DNA of 64,000 nucleotides from Rhodoferax sp. (GTDB taxonomy: Bacteria; Pseudomonadota; Gammaproteobacteria; Burkholderiales; Burkholderiaceae_C). The notes under the pieces were generated by a model. That model saw only the letters and a program-made list of their open reading frames with translations, was not told where the DNA came from and did no database searches. The stretch lies in the NCBI RefSeq assembly GCF_028689295.1, contig NZ_JAQTWL010000007.1, positions 99,280 to 163,279 on the forward strand. Direction: 5' to 3'. Positions 49,938 through 58,978 of the stretch are shown piece by piece. Both the position numbers and the translations under genes were made by a program. The first letter of the stretch is position 1; each line of letters starts with the position of its first letter.

Positions 49938-50449
49938 GGCGAGGTGGCCCGCACCGCGAACGGCCGCACGCCATCGGTGGCCAAGCGCACAGCTTTGGCT
50001 GGCTCGCTGCTTGAGAACAGCGTCACGACTTGCGGCTCGATGATGGGCTCGGGGCCCAGCAAGAGGGTGGCCAACCGCCCGGCGTTTGCCAAAACCGGCG
50101 CATCAATGGCAGCCGAGGTGTCCGTATCGAGCCAGGTTTGCGGCAAATCGTCTTCTGGCAGAGCAGATGGCGGCAAACCGGTAAACGCAAACCCCTGCGG
50201 GGTCACCTGCCAGCGCACCGGCACGCCGCTCACCTGCGAGCGCGAGCGCGCCGACTCGAACAAGGCGGACAGGCGCTGCGCTTCACGCTCGAGCCGGGTC
50301 TGGGTGCCGTCGCGCATGGCAAAACCGATGCCCGCAGAGGCCATGGCCACAATCGCCAGCACCACCAGCAGTTCCAGCAGGGTAAAGCCCGCCGAAGACC
50401 GGCGACGCCAGCGTGACAACTCAGGGCTGCCAGCTACCGATGTCTGCAT
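49934..50449 (-). CDS. gspH: Type II secretion minor pseudopilin GspH
   Basis: 171 residues from ATG 50449; an in-frame ATG at 50485 would overlap gspG further. A basic leader of about 20 residues precedes the prepilin segment AGFTLLELLVVLAIVAM. Then QRLSALFESARSRSQVSGVPVRW, typical of GspH. Joins the major pseudopilin to the tip complex. Overlaps gspG by 29 bases. Confidence 0.9.
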   Translation of the reverse strand: MQTSVAGSPELSRWRRRSSAGFTLLELLVVLAIVAMASAGIGFAMRDGTQTRLEREAQRLSALFESARSRSQVSGVPVRWQVTPQGFAFTGLPPSALPEDDLPQTWLDTDTSAAIDAPVLANAGRLATLLLGPEPIIEPQVVTLFSSSEPAKAVRLATDGVRPFAVRATSP

Positions 50450-50864
50450 CGCGGCCCTCGCCACCGGCCTGGCCGTCAGCGCCATATGACATCACATCGA
50501 CCTCGCCCTTGATGCCGGGGTTGAGGAAAATGTAGGAATGGCCCCAGGGGTCTTGCGGCAGCTTGTCGAGGTAGTTCTTCCAGTTGGCCGGCAGCGGCGG
50601 CGTGGTGGGCTTGACCAGCAGCGCCTGCAGACCCTGCTCGGCTGTCGGGTAGCGCATGTTGTCGAGGCGGTAGAGCTTGAGCGCCTGCACCAGGTTGGCC
50701 ACATCGGTCTTGGCCGCCGTGACGCGCGCATCGTCGGCGCGGTCGAGCACGTTGGGCACGATCAGCGCCGCGAGCACACCAATGATGAGCAGCACCACCA
50801 TCAACTCGATCAGGGTGAAGCCGCGCTGGAGGTGGCGCAAAAGAGGGGATGAGATTTTTTTCAT
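50421..50864 (-). CDS. gspG: Type II secretion major pseudopilin GspG
   Basis: 147 residues from ATG 50864. Prepilin segment RGFTLIELMVVLLIIGVLAALI, then DNMRYPTAEQGLQALL and the C-terminal YIFLNPGIKGEVDVMSYGADG, which includes the calcium-site loop of major pseudopilins. Forms the pseudopilus that pushes substrates through GspD. First gene of the operon; gspC is not found upstream, where a hemerythrin-like gene lies. Confidence 0.96.
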   Translation of the reverse strand: MKKISSPLLRHLQRGFTLIELMVVLLIIGVLAALIVPNVLDRADDARVTAAKTDVANLVQALKLYRLDNMRYPTAEQGLQALLVKPTTPPLPANWKNYLDKLPQDPWGHSYIFLNPGIKGEVDVMSYGADGQAGGEGRDADIGSWQP

Positions 50865-51018
50865 GTGTCCGGTGTTGCCAGTTTGAAAAGCGCGCGACAT
50901 GCGTTTCGACAAGTTTAGCCAGAAAAAAACCAGGGACTGGCTGGCATCGTGTGCTCAACCAGGACGGCTGGATCGAGCGCCGCATGGACGCCGTGGCCCT
51001 GGGCGTGCGGCGCGGTAA

Positions 51019-51522
51019 TTACACTGCCTGCTGCGCCAGCCGCCTGGCACGGCTGGCCAGCGCTTCGACCAGGCGCGCCTTGGCTTCGGGGTAGATCAGG
51101 CTCTCTTCCAGCATGATGTGGTCGTGGCACAGGCTCACAAAGACCTCGGCATTGTGTTTGAGCTCGGCCATGTCCACCCAGTCTTCGCCTTGGGCGATGG
51201 CGCGCAGCATGGGTGCGAGTTCAAGCCAGTTCTGCTCGATCCAGCGGTGGTCTTGTTGCAGGGTTTGCACGGCCTGCACCAGTTCGGCGTTGCTGCTGAG
51301 CAGCAGGTCGGGGAACACCAGTTGTTCTTCTTCGGCGTGGTGCGGGCGCGCCACTTCTGAAAAGAAGGCCTCGATGGTTTTGGCTTTTTGGCGGGTGTGC
51401 GGGCTCTCGCTGTCGGTATCGAGCCGTTCCAGCAAATCGACCAGTTCGGCCAACTGCTGGTGCATTTGCCGGTGGCAGGCGTCGAGGGCTTTGAATCGGT
51501 CAACTTGCTGGATGGCTTTCAT
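51019..51522 (-). CDS. Hemerythrin-like HHE domain protein
   Basis: 167 residues with His/Glu residues spaced as in hemerythrin four-helix bundles: HRQMHQQL near residue 17, RPHHAEEEQLVFP near 60, QQDHRW near 90 and CHDHIMLEESLIYPE near 132. These would bind a non-heme di-iron centre that senses or carries oxygen, or handles nitric oxide. Divergent from a 2-oxoacid:ferredoxin oxidoreductase operon across an intergenic region with two FNR-like boxes, suggesting anaerobic or microaerobic expression. Confidence 0.85.
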   Translation of the reverse strand: MKAIQQVDRFKALDACHRQMHQQLAELVDLLERLDTDSESPHTRQKAKTIEAFFSEVARPHHAEEEQLVFPDLLLSSNAELVQAVQTLQQDHRWIEQNWLELAPMLRAIAQGEDWVDMAELKHNAEVFVSLCHDHIMLEESLIYPEAKARLVEALASRARRLAQQAV

Positions 51523-51575
51523 GGTGGCTCCTGGGGCTAGATGGACTCATTTTGGCGGGCACTTCGGGCATTTCT

Positions 51576-51589
51576 TTGAGCCAAATCAA
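51576..51589 (-). promoter_or_regulatory. FNR-like box near hemerythrin gene
   Basis: TTGAG-CCAA-ATCAA matches TTGAT-N4-ATCAA at nine of ten positions. The centre lies 60 bases before the hemerythrin ATG; class II activation would put the transcript start about 19 bases before that ATG. Motif evidence only. Confidence 0.45.
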
Positions 51590-51621
51590 GTTGTTCGCCT
51601 ATTTTTGGCGAAGAAATTTTT

Positions 51622-51635
51622 TTGATATAGATCAG
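51622..51635 (+). promoter_or_regulatory. FNR-like box upstream of oxidoreductase operon
   Basis: TTGAT-ATAG-ATCAG matches the FNR consensus at nine of ten positions. It lies about 120 bases before the preferred TTG start at 51748. Centred at -41.5 it gives a transcript start near 51670, which would exclude the ATG at 51640 as the translation start. Confidence 0.5.
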
Positions 51636-51747
51636 CAAAATGGCAATTCACGGGGTCGAAAGCTTCATCGGAGCGGCCGTTGGGCGTAGGATGCCACCCT
51701 CACCTGCAGCATCATCTCGCAAGCGTTTGCAGGGCAAGGAGACAACT

Positions 51748-53589
51748 TTGCAAGCTACCAATATTTCGAACCCGGCCTATTTCCACAAGGTCGTCGATTG
51801 CCAATGGGCCTGCCCGGCCCATACCCCCGTACCGGAATACATCCGCCTGATTGGTCAGGGTCGCTACAGCGACGCCTACATGATCAATTGGGTGAGCAAC
51901 GTGTTTCCGGGCATTTTGGGTCGCACCTGCGACCGCCCCTGCGAACCCGCCTGCCGGCGCGGTCGGGTCGAGGAAAACAACGGTGCCAAGCCCGAGCCGG
52001 TGGCCATTTGCCGCCTGAAGCGGGTGGCGGCCGACTTCAAGGACGACGTGAAGGCGCGCATGCCCACGGTGCTGCCGCCCAACGGCAAGCGCGTGGCCTG
52101 CGTGGGTGCCGGGCCGGCGTCGCTCACGGTGGCGCGCGACCTGGTGCCGCAGGGCTACGCCGTGACGGTGTTCGAGGGCGAGAGCAAGGCCGGTGGCTTT
52201 GTGCGCACACAAATCCCCAAGTTCCGCCTGCCCGAGTCGGTGCTGGACGAAGAAACCGGCTACATTCTGGACCTGGGCGTTGACTTCAAGCCCGGGCAAC
52301 GCATCGATTCGCTCAAGGCGCTGCTGGGTGAAGGCTATGACGCGATTTTCATTGGCAGCGGTGCGCCGCGCGGCCGTGATCTGGAGGCGCCCGGGCGCAA
52401 GGAGGCGGCGGCGCATATCCATATCGGCATCGACTGGCTGATGTCGGTGTCGTTTGGCCACATTACCAAGACCGCCGAGCGCGTCATCGTGCTGGGCGGC
52501 GGCAACACCGCCATGGACTGCTGCCGTTCGGCACGGCGCATGGGCGGCAAGGACGTGAAAGTGATCGTGCGCAGCGGCTTCGAAGAGATGAAAGCCTCGC
52601 CGTGGGAAAAGGAAGACGCGCAGCACGAGGGCATCCCGATCCTCAATTACCACGTGCCAAAATCGTTCGAGCACGACAACGGCAAGCTGACCGGCATGAT
52701 GTTCGAGATCGTGCGCGCCGAGTACGACGCCAAGGGCCGGCGCAGCCTGATCCCGACTGGCGAGCCCGATGTGTTCGTGCCCTGCGATGAAGTCTTGGTG
52801 GCGGTGGGCCAGGAAAACGCCTTCACCTGGATTGAGCGCGATTGCGGAATTGAATTCGACAAATGGGGCCTGCCGGTGCTGACTGAGGGCACCTTCCAAT
52901 CGACTCTGCCTAACGTGTTTTTTGGCGGTGACTCGGCCTACGGCCCAAAGAATATCATCACCGCCGTGGCCCACGGGCACGAGGCGGCGGTGTCGATCGA
53001 CCGGCTGCTGCACGGCGAAGACGTGACCCAGCGGCCCGCCCCCATGGTCAATCTGATGTCGCAAAAAATGGGCATCCATGAGTGGAGCTACAAAAATGCG
53101 GTATCGAACGACGTGCGCTTCAAAGTGCCATGGACCACGGCAGAAAAAGCCCTGGCCAGCATCAAGGTCGAGGTCGAGTTGGGTTTTGATGCCGCCACCG
53201 CCTTCAAGGAAGCCAGCCGCTGCCTGAACTGCGACGTGCAAACGGTTTTCAAGGGCAACCTGTGCATTGAGTGCGATGCCTGCGAGGACATCTGCCCGAT
53301 GGACTGCATCAGCTTCACCAGCAACGGCGAAGAGGCAGACCTGCGTACCCGGCTGAAGGCGCCAGCCACCCATGCCGAGCAAGACCTGTATGTGTCGGGC
53401 GAGCTCAAAACCGGCCGCGTCATGGTGAAGGACGAAGACGTCTGCCTGCACTGTGGTTTCTGCGCCGAGCGCTGCCCCACGGGCGCCTGGGACATGCAGA
53501 AATTGTTACTCAACACCACGCAAGCGGGGCCGCGCGCACGCGACACCAAGTCAGCCGCTGCCCATTCCAATGTCACGGAGGCCGCATGA
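51748..53589 (+). CDS. GltD-like FAD/NAD(P) oxidoreductase with ferredoxin domains
   Basis: Start chosen at TTG 51748, which has AAGGAG six bases upstream; the ATG at 51640 sits directly behind an FNR-like box and adds unconserved sequence. 613 residues: an N-terminal Fe-S region with CQWACPAHTP and CDRPCEPACRRG; a glutamate-synthase small-subunit-like core with VGAGPASL near 110 and LGGGNTAMDCCRSARR near 245 (two nucleotide folds); and two C-terminal [4Fe-4S] motifs, CIECDACEDICP and CLHCGFCAERCP. Probably passes electrons between NAD(P)H and ferredoxin or the adjacent 2-oxoacid oxidoreductase. Overlaps the alpha-subunit gene by four bases. Confidence 0.85.
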   Translation: MQATNISNPAYFHKVVDCQWACPAHTPVPEYIRLIGQGRYSDAYMINWVSNVFPGILGRTCDRPCEPACRRGRVEENNGAKPEPVAICRLKRVAADFKDDVKARMPTVLPPNGKRVACVGAGPASLTVARDLVPQGYAVTVFEGESKAGGFVRTQIPKFRLPESVLDEETGYILDLGVDFKPGQRIDSLKALLGEGYDAIFIGSGAPRGRDLEAPGRKEAAAHIHIGIDWLMSVSFGHITKTAERVIVLGGGNTAMDCCRSARRMGGKDVKVIVRSGFEEMKASPWEKEDAQHEGIPILNYHVPKSFEHDNGKLTGMMFEIVRAEYDAKGRRSLIPTGEPDVFVPCDEVLVAVGQENAFTWIERDCGIEFDKWGLPVLTEGTFQSTLPNVFFGGDSAYGPKNIITAVAHGHEAAVSIDRLLHGEDVTQRPAPMVNLMSQKMGIHEWSYKNAVSNDVRFKVPWTTAEKALASIKVEVELGFDAATAFKEASRCLNCDVQTVFKGNLCIECDACEDICPMDCISFTSNGEEADLRTRLKAPATHAEQDLYVSGELKTGRVMVKDEDVCLHCGFCAERCPTGAWDMQKLLLNTTQAGPRARDTKSAAAHSNVTEAA

Positions 53590-55406
53590 AACGCCTTGAA
53601 GCCATCAACGATTTCGTCATCAAGTTTGCCAACATCAACGGCTCGGGTTCGGCCAGCGCCAACGAACTGTTTGCCAAAGCCGTCATGCGCATGGGCGTGC
53701 CAGTGAGTCCGCGCAATATTTTCCCCAGCAACATCCAGGGCATGCCCACCTGGTACGAGGCCCGGGTGTGCGAAAAAGGCTACCACGGCCGCAGAGGTGG
53801 CGTGGACATGATGGTCGCGATGAACCCGCAGACCTGGGACGAGGACCTGGCCGAGATCGAGCCCGGTGGCTACCTGTTTTACGACTGCACCCGGCCCATT
53901 CCCGAGTCCAAATTCCGCAAAGACATCACGGTCATCGGCGTGCCGCTGACCGAAATCACCAACACTGCCTACTCCGACCCGCGCCAGCGCCAGTTGTTCA
54001 AGAACATCATTTACGTGGGCGCCTTGTCGGTGCTGCTCGACATGGATGCCTCGGTGTTCGAAAAGCTCTTTGCCGAGCAGTTCAAGGGCAAGGAGCGCTT
54101 GCTGGCCTCCAACATGCAGGCCATCAACCTGGGCCGCGACTACGTCACGCAACATCTTGAGTTTCCGATCGGCCTGCAGGTGCGCAAATCCGACATGATC
54201 GGCGACCAGATTTTTACCGACGGCAACAGTGCCGCAGCGCTGGGTTGCGTCTATGGCGGTGCCACGGTGGCAGCCTGGTACCCGATTACGCCGTCGTCCT
54301 CGGTGCCGGAAAACTTCCAGAAATACTGCGAAAAATTCCGTGTCGACGCCAGCACCGGGCAGCACAACTTTGCCATCGTGCAGGCCGAGGACGAGCTGGC
54401 TTCGATCGGCATGGCCATCGGGGCCGGCTGGAATGGCGCACGGGCCTTTACCGCCACCTCGGGCGCCGGCATTTCGCTGATGACCGAGTTCATCGGCCTG
54501 GCTTACTTTGCCGAGATCCCGGTCACGCTGATCAACATCCAGCGCGGCGGCCCGAGCACCGGCATGCCCACGCGCACCCAGCAGTCAGACCTGTTGTCTT
54601 GTGCCTATGCGTCCCACGGCGACACCAAGCATGTGATGCTGTTTCCGCAAGATCCGCACGAGTGTTTTGAGCACGCGGCGGCAGCGCTGGACTTGGCCGA
54701 CCGGCTGCAAACGCCCATTTTTGTCATGAGCGACCTCGACATCGGCATGAACCAGCGCCTGTGCAAACCGTTTGTCTGGGACGACAAGCGAGAGTACGAC
54801 CGCGGCAAGGTCATGACCGCCGCCGATCTGGCCGCCGGCAAGGATTTTGGCCGCTACAACGACGTCGATGGCGACGGCATTCCGTGGCGCACCTACCCCG
54901 GCACGCATCCCACCAAAGGCGCGTATTTCACCCGTGGCACGTCCAAGGATGCGTATGCACGCTACTCGGAACGCGGGCCGGACTACATCTACAACATGGA
55001 GCGCCTGCTGAAAAAGTTCAAGACAGCCGCCGATCTGGTGCCGCAGCCCATCGTGCACAAAGCGGCCGAGTCCACGCGCATCGGGGCCATTTATTTTGGC
55101 TCCACCACTCCCGCCATGCGTGAGGCGCTGGACGTGCTCGATGAAGACGGCATCCATGTGGATGGCATGCGCCTGCTGGCCTACCCGTTCCCCAAATCGG
55201 TGGAGACCTTCCTGGCCGAGCATGACACCGTGTTCGTGGTGGAGCAAAACCGCGATGCCCAGATGCGCACCTTGCTGATCGACGAAATCGATGCGAACCC
55301 CAAACAACTGGTGAAAGTGCTGCACTACGACGGCACCCCGATCACGGCGCGCTTTATCGTGAGCGCCATCGCCGCCAAGCTGGCGCTTCTGAAGGAGACT
55401 GTATGA
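53586..55406 (+). CDS. korA: 2-oxoacid:ferredoxin oxidoreductase, alpha (gamma-alpha fused) subunit
   Basis: 606 residues. The N-terminal 190 resemble the gamma domain (INGSGSASANELFAKAVMRMG, with GRRGGVDMMVAMNP). The alpha domain follows from about 215 (GNSAAALGCVYGGATVAAWYPITPSSS), and the C-terminal part has MSDLDIGMN. With the beta subunit it oxidatively decarboxylates a 2-oxoacid to acyl-CoA, reducing ferredoxin, or runs in reverse for CO2 fixation. 2-oxoglutarate is the likeliest substrate for this two-subunit form, but pyruvate or branched-chain acids are not excluded. Coupled to both neighbours by four-base overlaps. Confidence 0.85.
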   Translation: MKRLEAINDFVIKFANINGSGSASANELFAKAVMRMGVPVSPRNIFPSNIQGMPTWYEARVCEKGYHGRRGGVDMMVAMNPQTWDEDLAEIEPGGYLFYDCTRPIPESKFRKDITVIGVPLTEITNTAYSDPRQRQLFKNIIYVGALSVLLDMDASVFEKLFAEQFKGKERLLASNMQAINLGRDYVTQHLEFPIGLQVRKSDMIGDQIFTDGNSAAALGCVYGGATVAAWYPITPSSSVPENFQKYCEKFRVDASTGQHNFAIVQAEDELASIGMAIGAGWNGARAFTATSGAGISLMTEFIGLAYFAEIPVTLINIQRGGPSTGMPTRTQQSDLLSCAYASHGDTKHVMLFPQDPHECFEHAAAALDLADRLQTPIFVMSDLDIGMNQRLCKPFVWDDKREYDRGKVMTAADLAAGKDFGRYNDVDGDGIPWRTYPGTHPTKGAYFTRGTSKDAYARYSERGPDYIYNMERLLKKFKTAADLVPQPIVHKAAESTRIGAIYFGSTTPAMREALDVLDEDGIHVDGMRLLAYPFPKSVETFLAEHDTVFVVEQNRDAQMRTLLIDEIDANPKQLVKVLHYDGTPITARFIVSAIAAKLALLKETV

Positions 55407-56458
55407 CCTACCTTGCCAAACCCAGGCTGCATCACCCCACGCTGACCAAAAACAAGGTCGGCTACACCCGGCGCGACTACGAAGGCCCGGTCTCCACGTT
55501 GTGCGCAGGCTGCGGCCATGATTCCATCTCGGCGGCCATCATCCAGGCCTGCTGGGAGATCGACATCGAGCCGCACCGCGTGGCCAAGCTCTCGGGCATC
55601 GGCTGCAGTTCCAAGGCGCCCACCTACTTCCTGGGCGCGTCGCATGGCTTCAACACGGTGCACGGGCGCATGCCTTCGGTGCTCACCGGTGCCAACCTGG
55701 CCAACCGCGAGCTGATGTACCTGGGCGTGTCGGGCGACGGCGACTCGGCCTCGATCGGCCTGGGGCAGTTTGCCAACGCCATGCGCCGCGGTGTCAACAT
55801 GGCCTACATCGTGATGAACAACGGTGTCTATGGTCTGACCAAGGGGCAGTTTTCGGCCACGGCAGACCGCGGCTCCAAGAGCAAAAAGGGCGCCATCAAC
55901 ACCGACAGCCCTGTCGATCTGGTCGGCATTGCACTGCAACTGGGGGCCACCTACGTGGCGCGCAGCTTCTCGGGCGACAAGGCGCAGCTGGTGCCGCTGA
56001 TCAAGGGCGCGCTGGCGCACGGCGGCGCGGCGTTCATCGATGTCATCAGCCCCTGTGTCACCTTCAACAACCACGCCGGCAGCACCAAGAGCTATGAATA
56101 CGTGCGCCAGCACGATGAAGCGGTCAGCGTGATCGACTTCGTCGCGCCCGGCCAGGAAATCACCACCCAGTACGCGCCGGGCGAATTGGTCGAGGTGGAG
56201 CAGCACGACGGCTCGGTGTTGCGCCTGCGCAAGCTGCACACCGACTACGACCCCACCGACCGCTATGCGGCCATGAGCTACATGAACAGCCATGCCGCGC
56301 GCGGTGAAGTGGTCACCGGTCTGCTGTACCTTGACCCGCTGCCCACCGATCTGCACACCTCGCTCAACACCAGCGCGCAACCGCTCAACACCCTGGGTGT
56401 GCAGCAGCTTTGCCCGGGCGCCAGCGTGCTGGACAAAATCAACGCGGCACTGCGTTAA
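55403..56458 (+). CDS. korB: 2-oxoacid:ferredoxin oxidoreductase, beta subunit
   Basis: 351 residues. The thiamine-diphosphate site is visible as VSGDGDSASIGLGQF near residue 110 and IVMNNGVYGLTKGQFS near 135. Cysteines in STLCAGCGHDS near 34 and GIGCSSKAPTY near 66, plus PCVTFNN near 215, fit the [4Fe-4S] ligands of KorB-type subunits. Forms the catalytic unit with the upstream alpha subunit. Followed after 24 bases by a CBS-domain gene. Confidence 0.88.
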   Translation: MTYLAKPRLHHPTLTKNKVGYTRRDYEGPVSTLCAGCGHDSISAAIIQACWEIDIEPHRVAKLSGIGCSSKAPTYFLGASHGFNTVHGRMPSVLTGANLANRELMYLGVSGDGDSASIGLGQFANAMRRGVNMAYIVMNNGVYGLTKGQFSATADRGSKSKKGAINTDSPVDLVGIALQLGATYVARSFSGDKAQLVPLIKGALAHGGAAFIDVISPCVTFNNHAGSTKSYEYVRQHDEAVSVIDFVAPGQEITTQYAPGELVEVEQHDGSVLRLRKLHTDYDPTDRYAAMSYMNSHAARGEVVTGLLYLDPLPTDLHTSLNTSAQPLNTLGVQQLCPGASVLDKINAALR

Positions 56459-56482
56459 AACCATTACCCCTAGGAGCCTGTC

Positions 56483-56923
56483 ATGACCGAACGTACTGTT
56501 TTTCAATCGATATCGCAGCGCCATGTGGTCAATGTGGCCCCTGGCGCCACGGTCTATACCGCTGCCTGTGTGATGACGCGTGCAAACTGCGGCAGCGTGC
56601 TGATCATCGACGCCGCCAACACCTTGCTGGGCATCGTGACCGAGCGCGATCTGATGACCCGCGTGCTGGCCAAGTCGCTCGACCCGGCCACCACCACCGT
56701 GGCCGACATCATGACGCGCAATCCCGACTGCGTGGTGCCCGAGACCAAGGTGGCCGATGCCGTGCTGCTGATGATCGAGCGCGGTTACCGGCATTTGCCC
56801 ATCGTCACCGAGGCCAAAAAGATTCTGGGCGTGTTCTCGGTGCGCGACGCCATGCCGCGCGAGGTGCAGGCGGCTGAACAGCTGGCCGAATTTAACGAGC
56901 AGGTGAACGACGCGCTGGGTTAA
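56483..56923 (+). CDS. CBS-domain pair protein
   Basis: 146 residues made of two CBS motifs (about 8-65, VTERDLMTRVLAKSL; and about 75-130, VADIMTRNPDCVVPETKVADA). Binds adenine nucleotides in related proteins and would report the energy state. ATG 56483 has CTAGGAG just upstream. Follows korB with a 24-base gap, so it is probably the last gene of the operon and may tune its activity. Its stop overlaps that of hoxW by four bases, convergently. Confidence 0.88.
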   Translation: MTERTVFQSISQRHVVNVAPGATVYTAACVMTRANCGSVLIIDAANTLLGIVTERDLMTRVLAKSLDPATTTVADIMTRNPDCVVPETKVADAVLLMIERGYRHLPIVTEAKKILGVFSVRDAMPREVQAAEQLAEFNEQVNDALG

Positions 56924-57381
56924 GAACCATCGGCGTGCAGCCATTGCCGGACCCATTGCAGCGCGCTTTGCAAGTGCGCCAGGGCCGGCGGGCCGGGCGG
57001 CTCGCCCAATTCAAATTGCTCACCACGAATCGCCAGCAGGGTGCACGGTGGTGGCGGCTCGCCCTGCACATCCTGAAACACCTGCAGCAAGGCCTGCGGT
57101 GACAGGGCGTGGGTGGTAAAGCTGGCATCCTGTGCCGGCTTGAGCTCTGTCACCTGGAATGGCGCCGGGCAGGTCAGGCTGGCATCAATGAAGAGCACGC
57201 GTTGCCGGCCGATCAGGTCCAGCGCGTGCTCAATCTGCAACTGGTAATCTTCCAGAAACTCGACCTGGTCTTGTAAAGCGTCTGGCAGTTGCGCGCGCAG
57301 GGCGGCCAGGCACAGCGGCCCCAGCGCATCGTCACCCCGGCTCAGATTGCCCCAAGCCAGCACCAGCAGCGGCGCGATCAT
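56920..57381 (-). CDS. hoxW: Hydrogenase maturation endopeptidase HoxW
   Basis: 153 residues of the HycI/HoxW protease family: LVLAWGNLSRGDDALGP at the N-terminus gives the first nickel-binding acidic residue, followed by VEFLEDYQLQIEHAL and VLFIDASL with the second. It removes the C-terminal peptide of the large subunit after nickel insertion. Placed directly after hoxH with a four-base overlap (ATGA), matching the soluble-hydrogenase-specific enzyme. Confidence 0.88.
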   Translation of the reverse strand: MIAPLLVLAWGNLSRGDDALGPLCLAALRAQLPDALQDQVEFLEDYQLQIEHALDLIGRQRVLFIDASLTCPAPFQVTELKPAQDASFTTHALSPQALLQVFQDVQGEPPPPCTLLAIRGEQFELGEPPGPPALAHLQSALQWVRQWLHADGS

Positions 57382-58868
57382 TTGGTGCGCGTCAGCCCGC
57401 CATCGGACGACTTCTGCATCTGATCCAGCAGCGTGCCGTCGGCTGCCAGCAGCGTCACCTCCAGCGGCATCCGGCCCAGCGCGTGGGTGGCGCAGGACAG
57501 GCAGGGGTCATAGGCGCGAATGGCCACTTCGATGTGGTTGAGCAGGCCCTCGGTGAGTTCCTGGCCGTCCAGATAGTCGCGCGCCACCGAGCGCACCGCT
57601 TCGTTCATGGCTTGATTGTTGTGGGTGGTGGATACGATCAGGTTGCAGCGCTTGATCAGGTCGTCGTCGCCCACCTCGTAGTCGTGGATCAGGGTGCCGC
57701 GCGGCGCCTCGATCATGCCAACGCCATGGCGCTGGCGCACGCCGCTGGTGAGCAGGTCGCCCGACAGCAGCGCCGGGTCCGCCAGCAGTTCGGCGACCAC
57801 TTCCACCGCGTGCAGCATTTCGATCATGCGGGCCCAGTGGTAGGCCAGCGTGGCGTGCACCGGCTCGCCCCGGCCCCAGGCAACAAAGGACTGGCGCTCG
57901 ATTTCAGCAAAGGCGCTCGGAATGAAGTCACAGTTTTGCACGCGGGCCAGCGGACCCACGCGGTACCAGCCCAGTTGCGCGCCCAGGCTGCGCAGGTAGG
58001 GAAACTTCATGTAGCTCCAGGGGCGAACTTCTTCCTCGATCAGTTCCAGGTAGCGCTGGTTGTCCACCTGGTCAAACAAAATGCGGCCATTTTCATCGCG
58101 CACCCGCAGCACGCCGTCGTACAAATCCATGGCGCCGTCGGGACGCACCAGCGACATCAGCTTGGAGCGAAAGCTGCCAAAATTGTTGTACAGCGCGGGG
58201 TTTTGCGCGTGCAACTGTTTGGCAATGTCCACCGCATCTTGTGCCCATTGCAGCATCCGGGGCAGATCGCGCTGCAGGCTGTTGCGTTCCTCCAGAGTCA
58301 CCAGCTTGTTGATGCCGCCCGGCACCGCGCCGGTGCCGTGGATGCGCTTGCCGGCGGTGATGCGGATGATTTCCTGGCCGAACTTGCGCAGCAAAATGCC
58401 TTTTTTGGCGATCTCGGGGTGGGCTTGCGCCACGCCCACGATGTTGCGCTTGGCCACTTCGGAATCAAAGCCAAAGAGTAAATCGGGCGATGCCAGGTGA
58501 AAGAAGTGCAGTGCATGGGATTGCAGGATTTGCCCGTAGTGCATCAGCCGCCGCACGGCGTTGGCGCTGGCGCTCACCGGCGTGGCACCCAGCACGCGGT
58601 CAAACGCCTTGGCCGCTGCCAGGTGGTGCGACACCGGGCAGATACCGCACAGGCGTTGCACCATCACCGGCACCTCCCAGTAGGGGCGGCCTTCGATGAA
58701 TTTCTCGAAGCCCCGGAACTCGACAATGTGCAGGCGCACCTGTTCGATGTGATTGTCGGCGTCGAGCAGCAGCGTCACCTTGCCATGCCCCTCGACGCGC
58801 GACACCGGGTCGATAGCCACCCGGCGCAGACCCTCCGGGTGGGCGGCGGTTTCAAGTGGAAAAGTCAT
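57378..58868 (-). CDS. hoxH: NAD-reducing [NiFe] hydrogenase large subunit HoxH
   Basis: 496 residues from ATG 58868. The two nickel ligands pairs are RLCGICPVSHH near residue 65 and DPCLSCATHALG near 458. The C-terminal extension after CATHA (about 30 residues) indicates a precursor to be cut by HoxW. PVSRVEGHG near residue 20 is conserved. Catalyses reversible H2 oxidation at the Ni-Fe centre. Group 3d (bidirectional, NAD-linked) is indicated by the hoxFUYH context. A palindromic repeat lies before it in the operon. Confidence 0.94.
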   Translation of the reverse strand: MTFPLETAAHPEGLRRVAIDPVSRVEGHGKVTLLLDADNHIEQVRLHIVEFRGFEKFIEGRPYWEVPVMVQRLCGICPVSHHLAAAKAFDRVLGATPVSASANAVRRLMHYGQILQSHALHFFHLASPDLLFGFDSEVAKRNIVGVAQAHPEIAKKGILLRKFGQEIIRITAGKRIHGTGAVPGGINKLVTLEERNSLQRDLPRMLQWAQDAVDIAKQLHAQNPALYNNFGSFRSKLMSLVRPDGAMDLYDGVLRVRDENGRILFDQVDNQRYLELIEEEVRPWSYMKFPYLRSLGAQLGWYRVGPLARVQNCDFIPSAFAEIERQSFVAWGRGEPVHATLAYHWARMIEMLHAVEVVAELLADPALLSGDLLTSGVRQRHGVGMIEAPRGTLIHDYEVGDDDLIKRCNLIVSTTHNNQAMNEAVRSVARDYLDGQELTEGLLNHIEVAIRAYDPCLSCATHALGRMPLEVTLLAADGTLLDQMQKSSDGGLTRTK

Positions 58869-58893
58869 TGCCCAGTACTTTCCTGTGAGGGAT

Positions 58894-58971
58894 GTCATGG
58901 CGAGCGAGGCGCGGCAATCCATGACTTCCGGACGTCATGGATCGCCACGTCGCTTCGCTCCTCGCGATGAC
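58894..58971. repeat. Palindromic repeat element (REP/MITE-like) between hoxY and hoxH
   Basis: 78 bases with near-perfect ends, GTCATGGCGAG and CTCGCGATGAC, and further pairing inward (CAATCCATGAC with GTCATGGATCG). It fills almost the whole hoxY-hoxH gap. Elements of this look (GTCAT...GCGAG...GCAATCC) are scattered in many proteobacterial genomes. It should fold strongly in the hox mRNA and may affect processing or subunit balance. Confidence 0.7.
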
Positions 58972-58978
58972 GAGTGTC

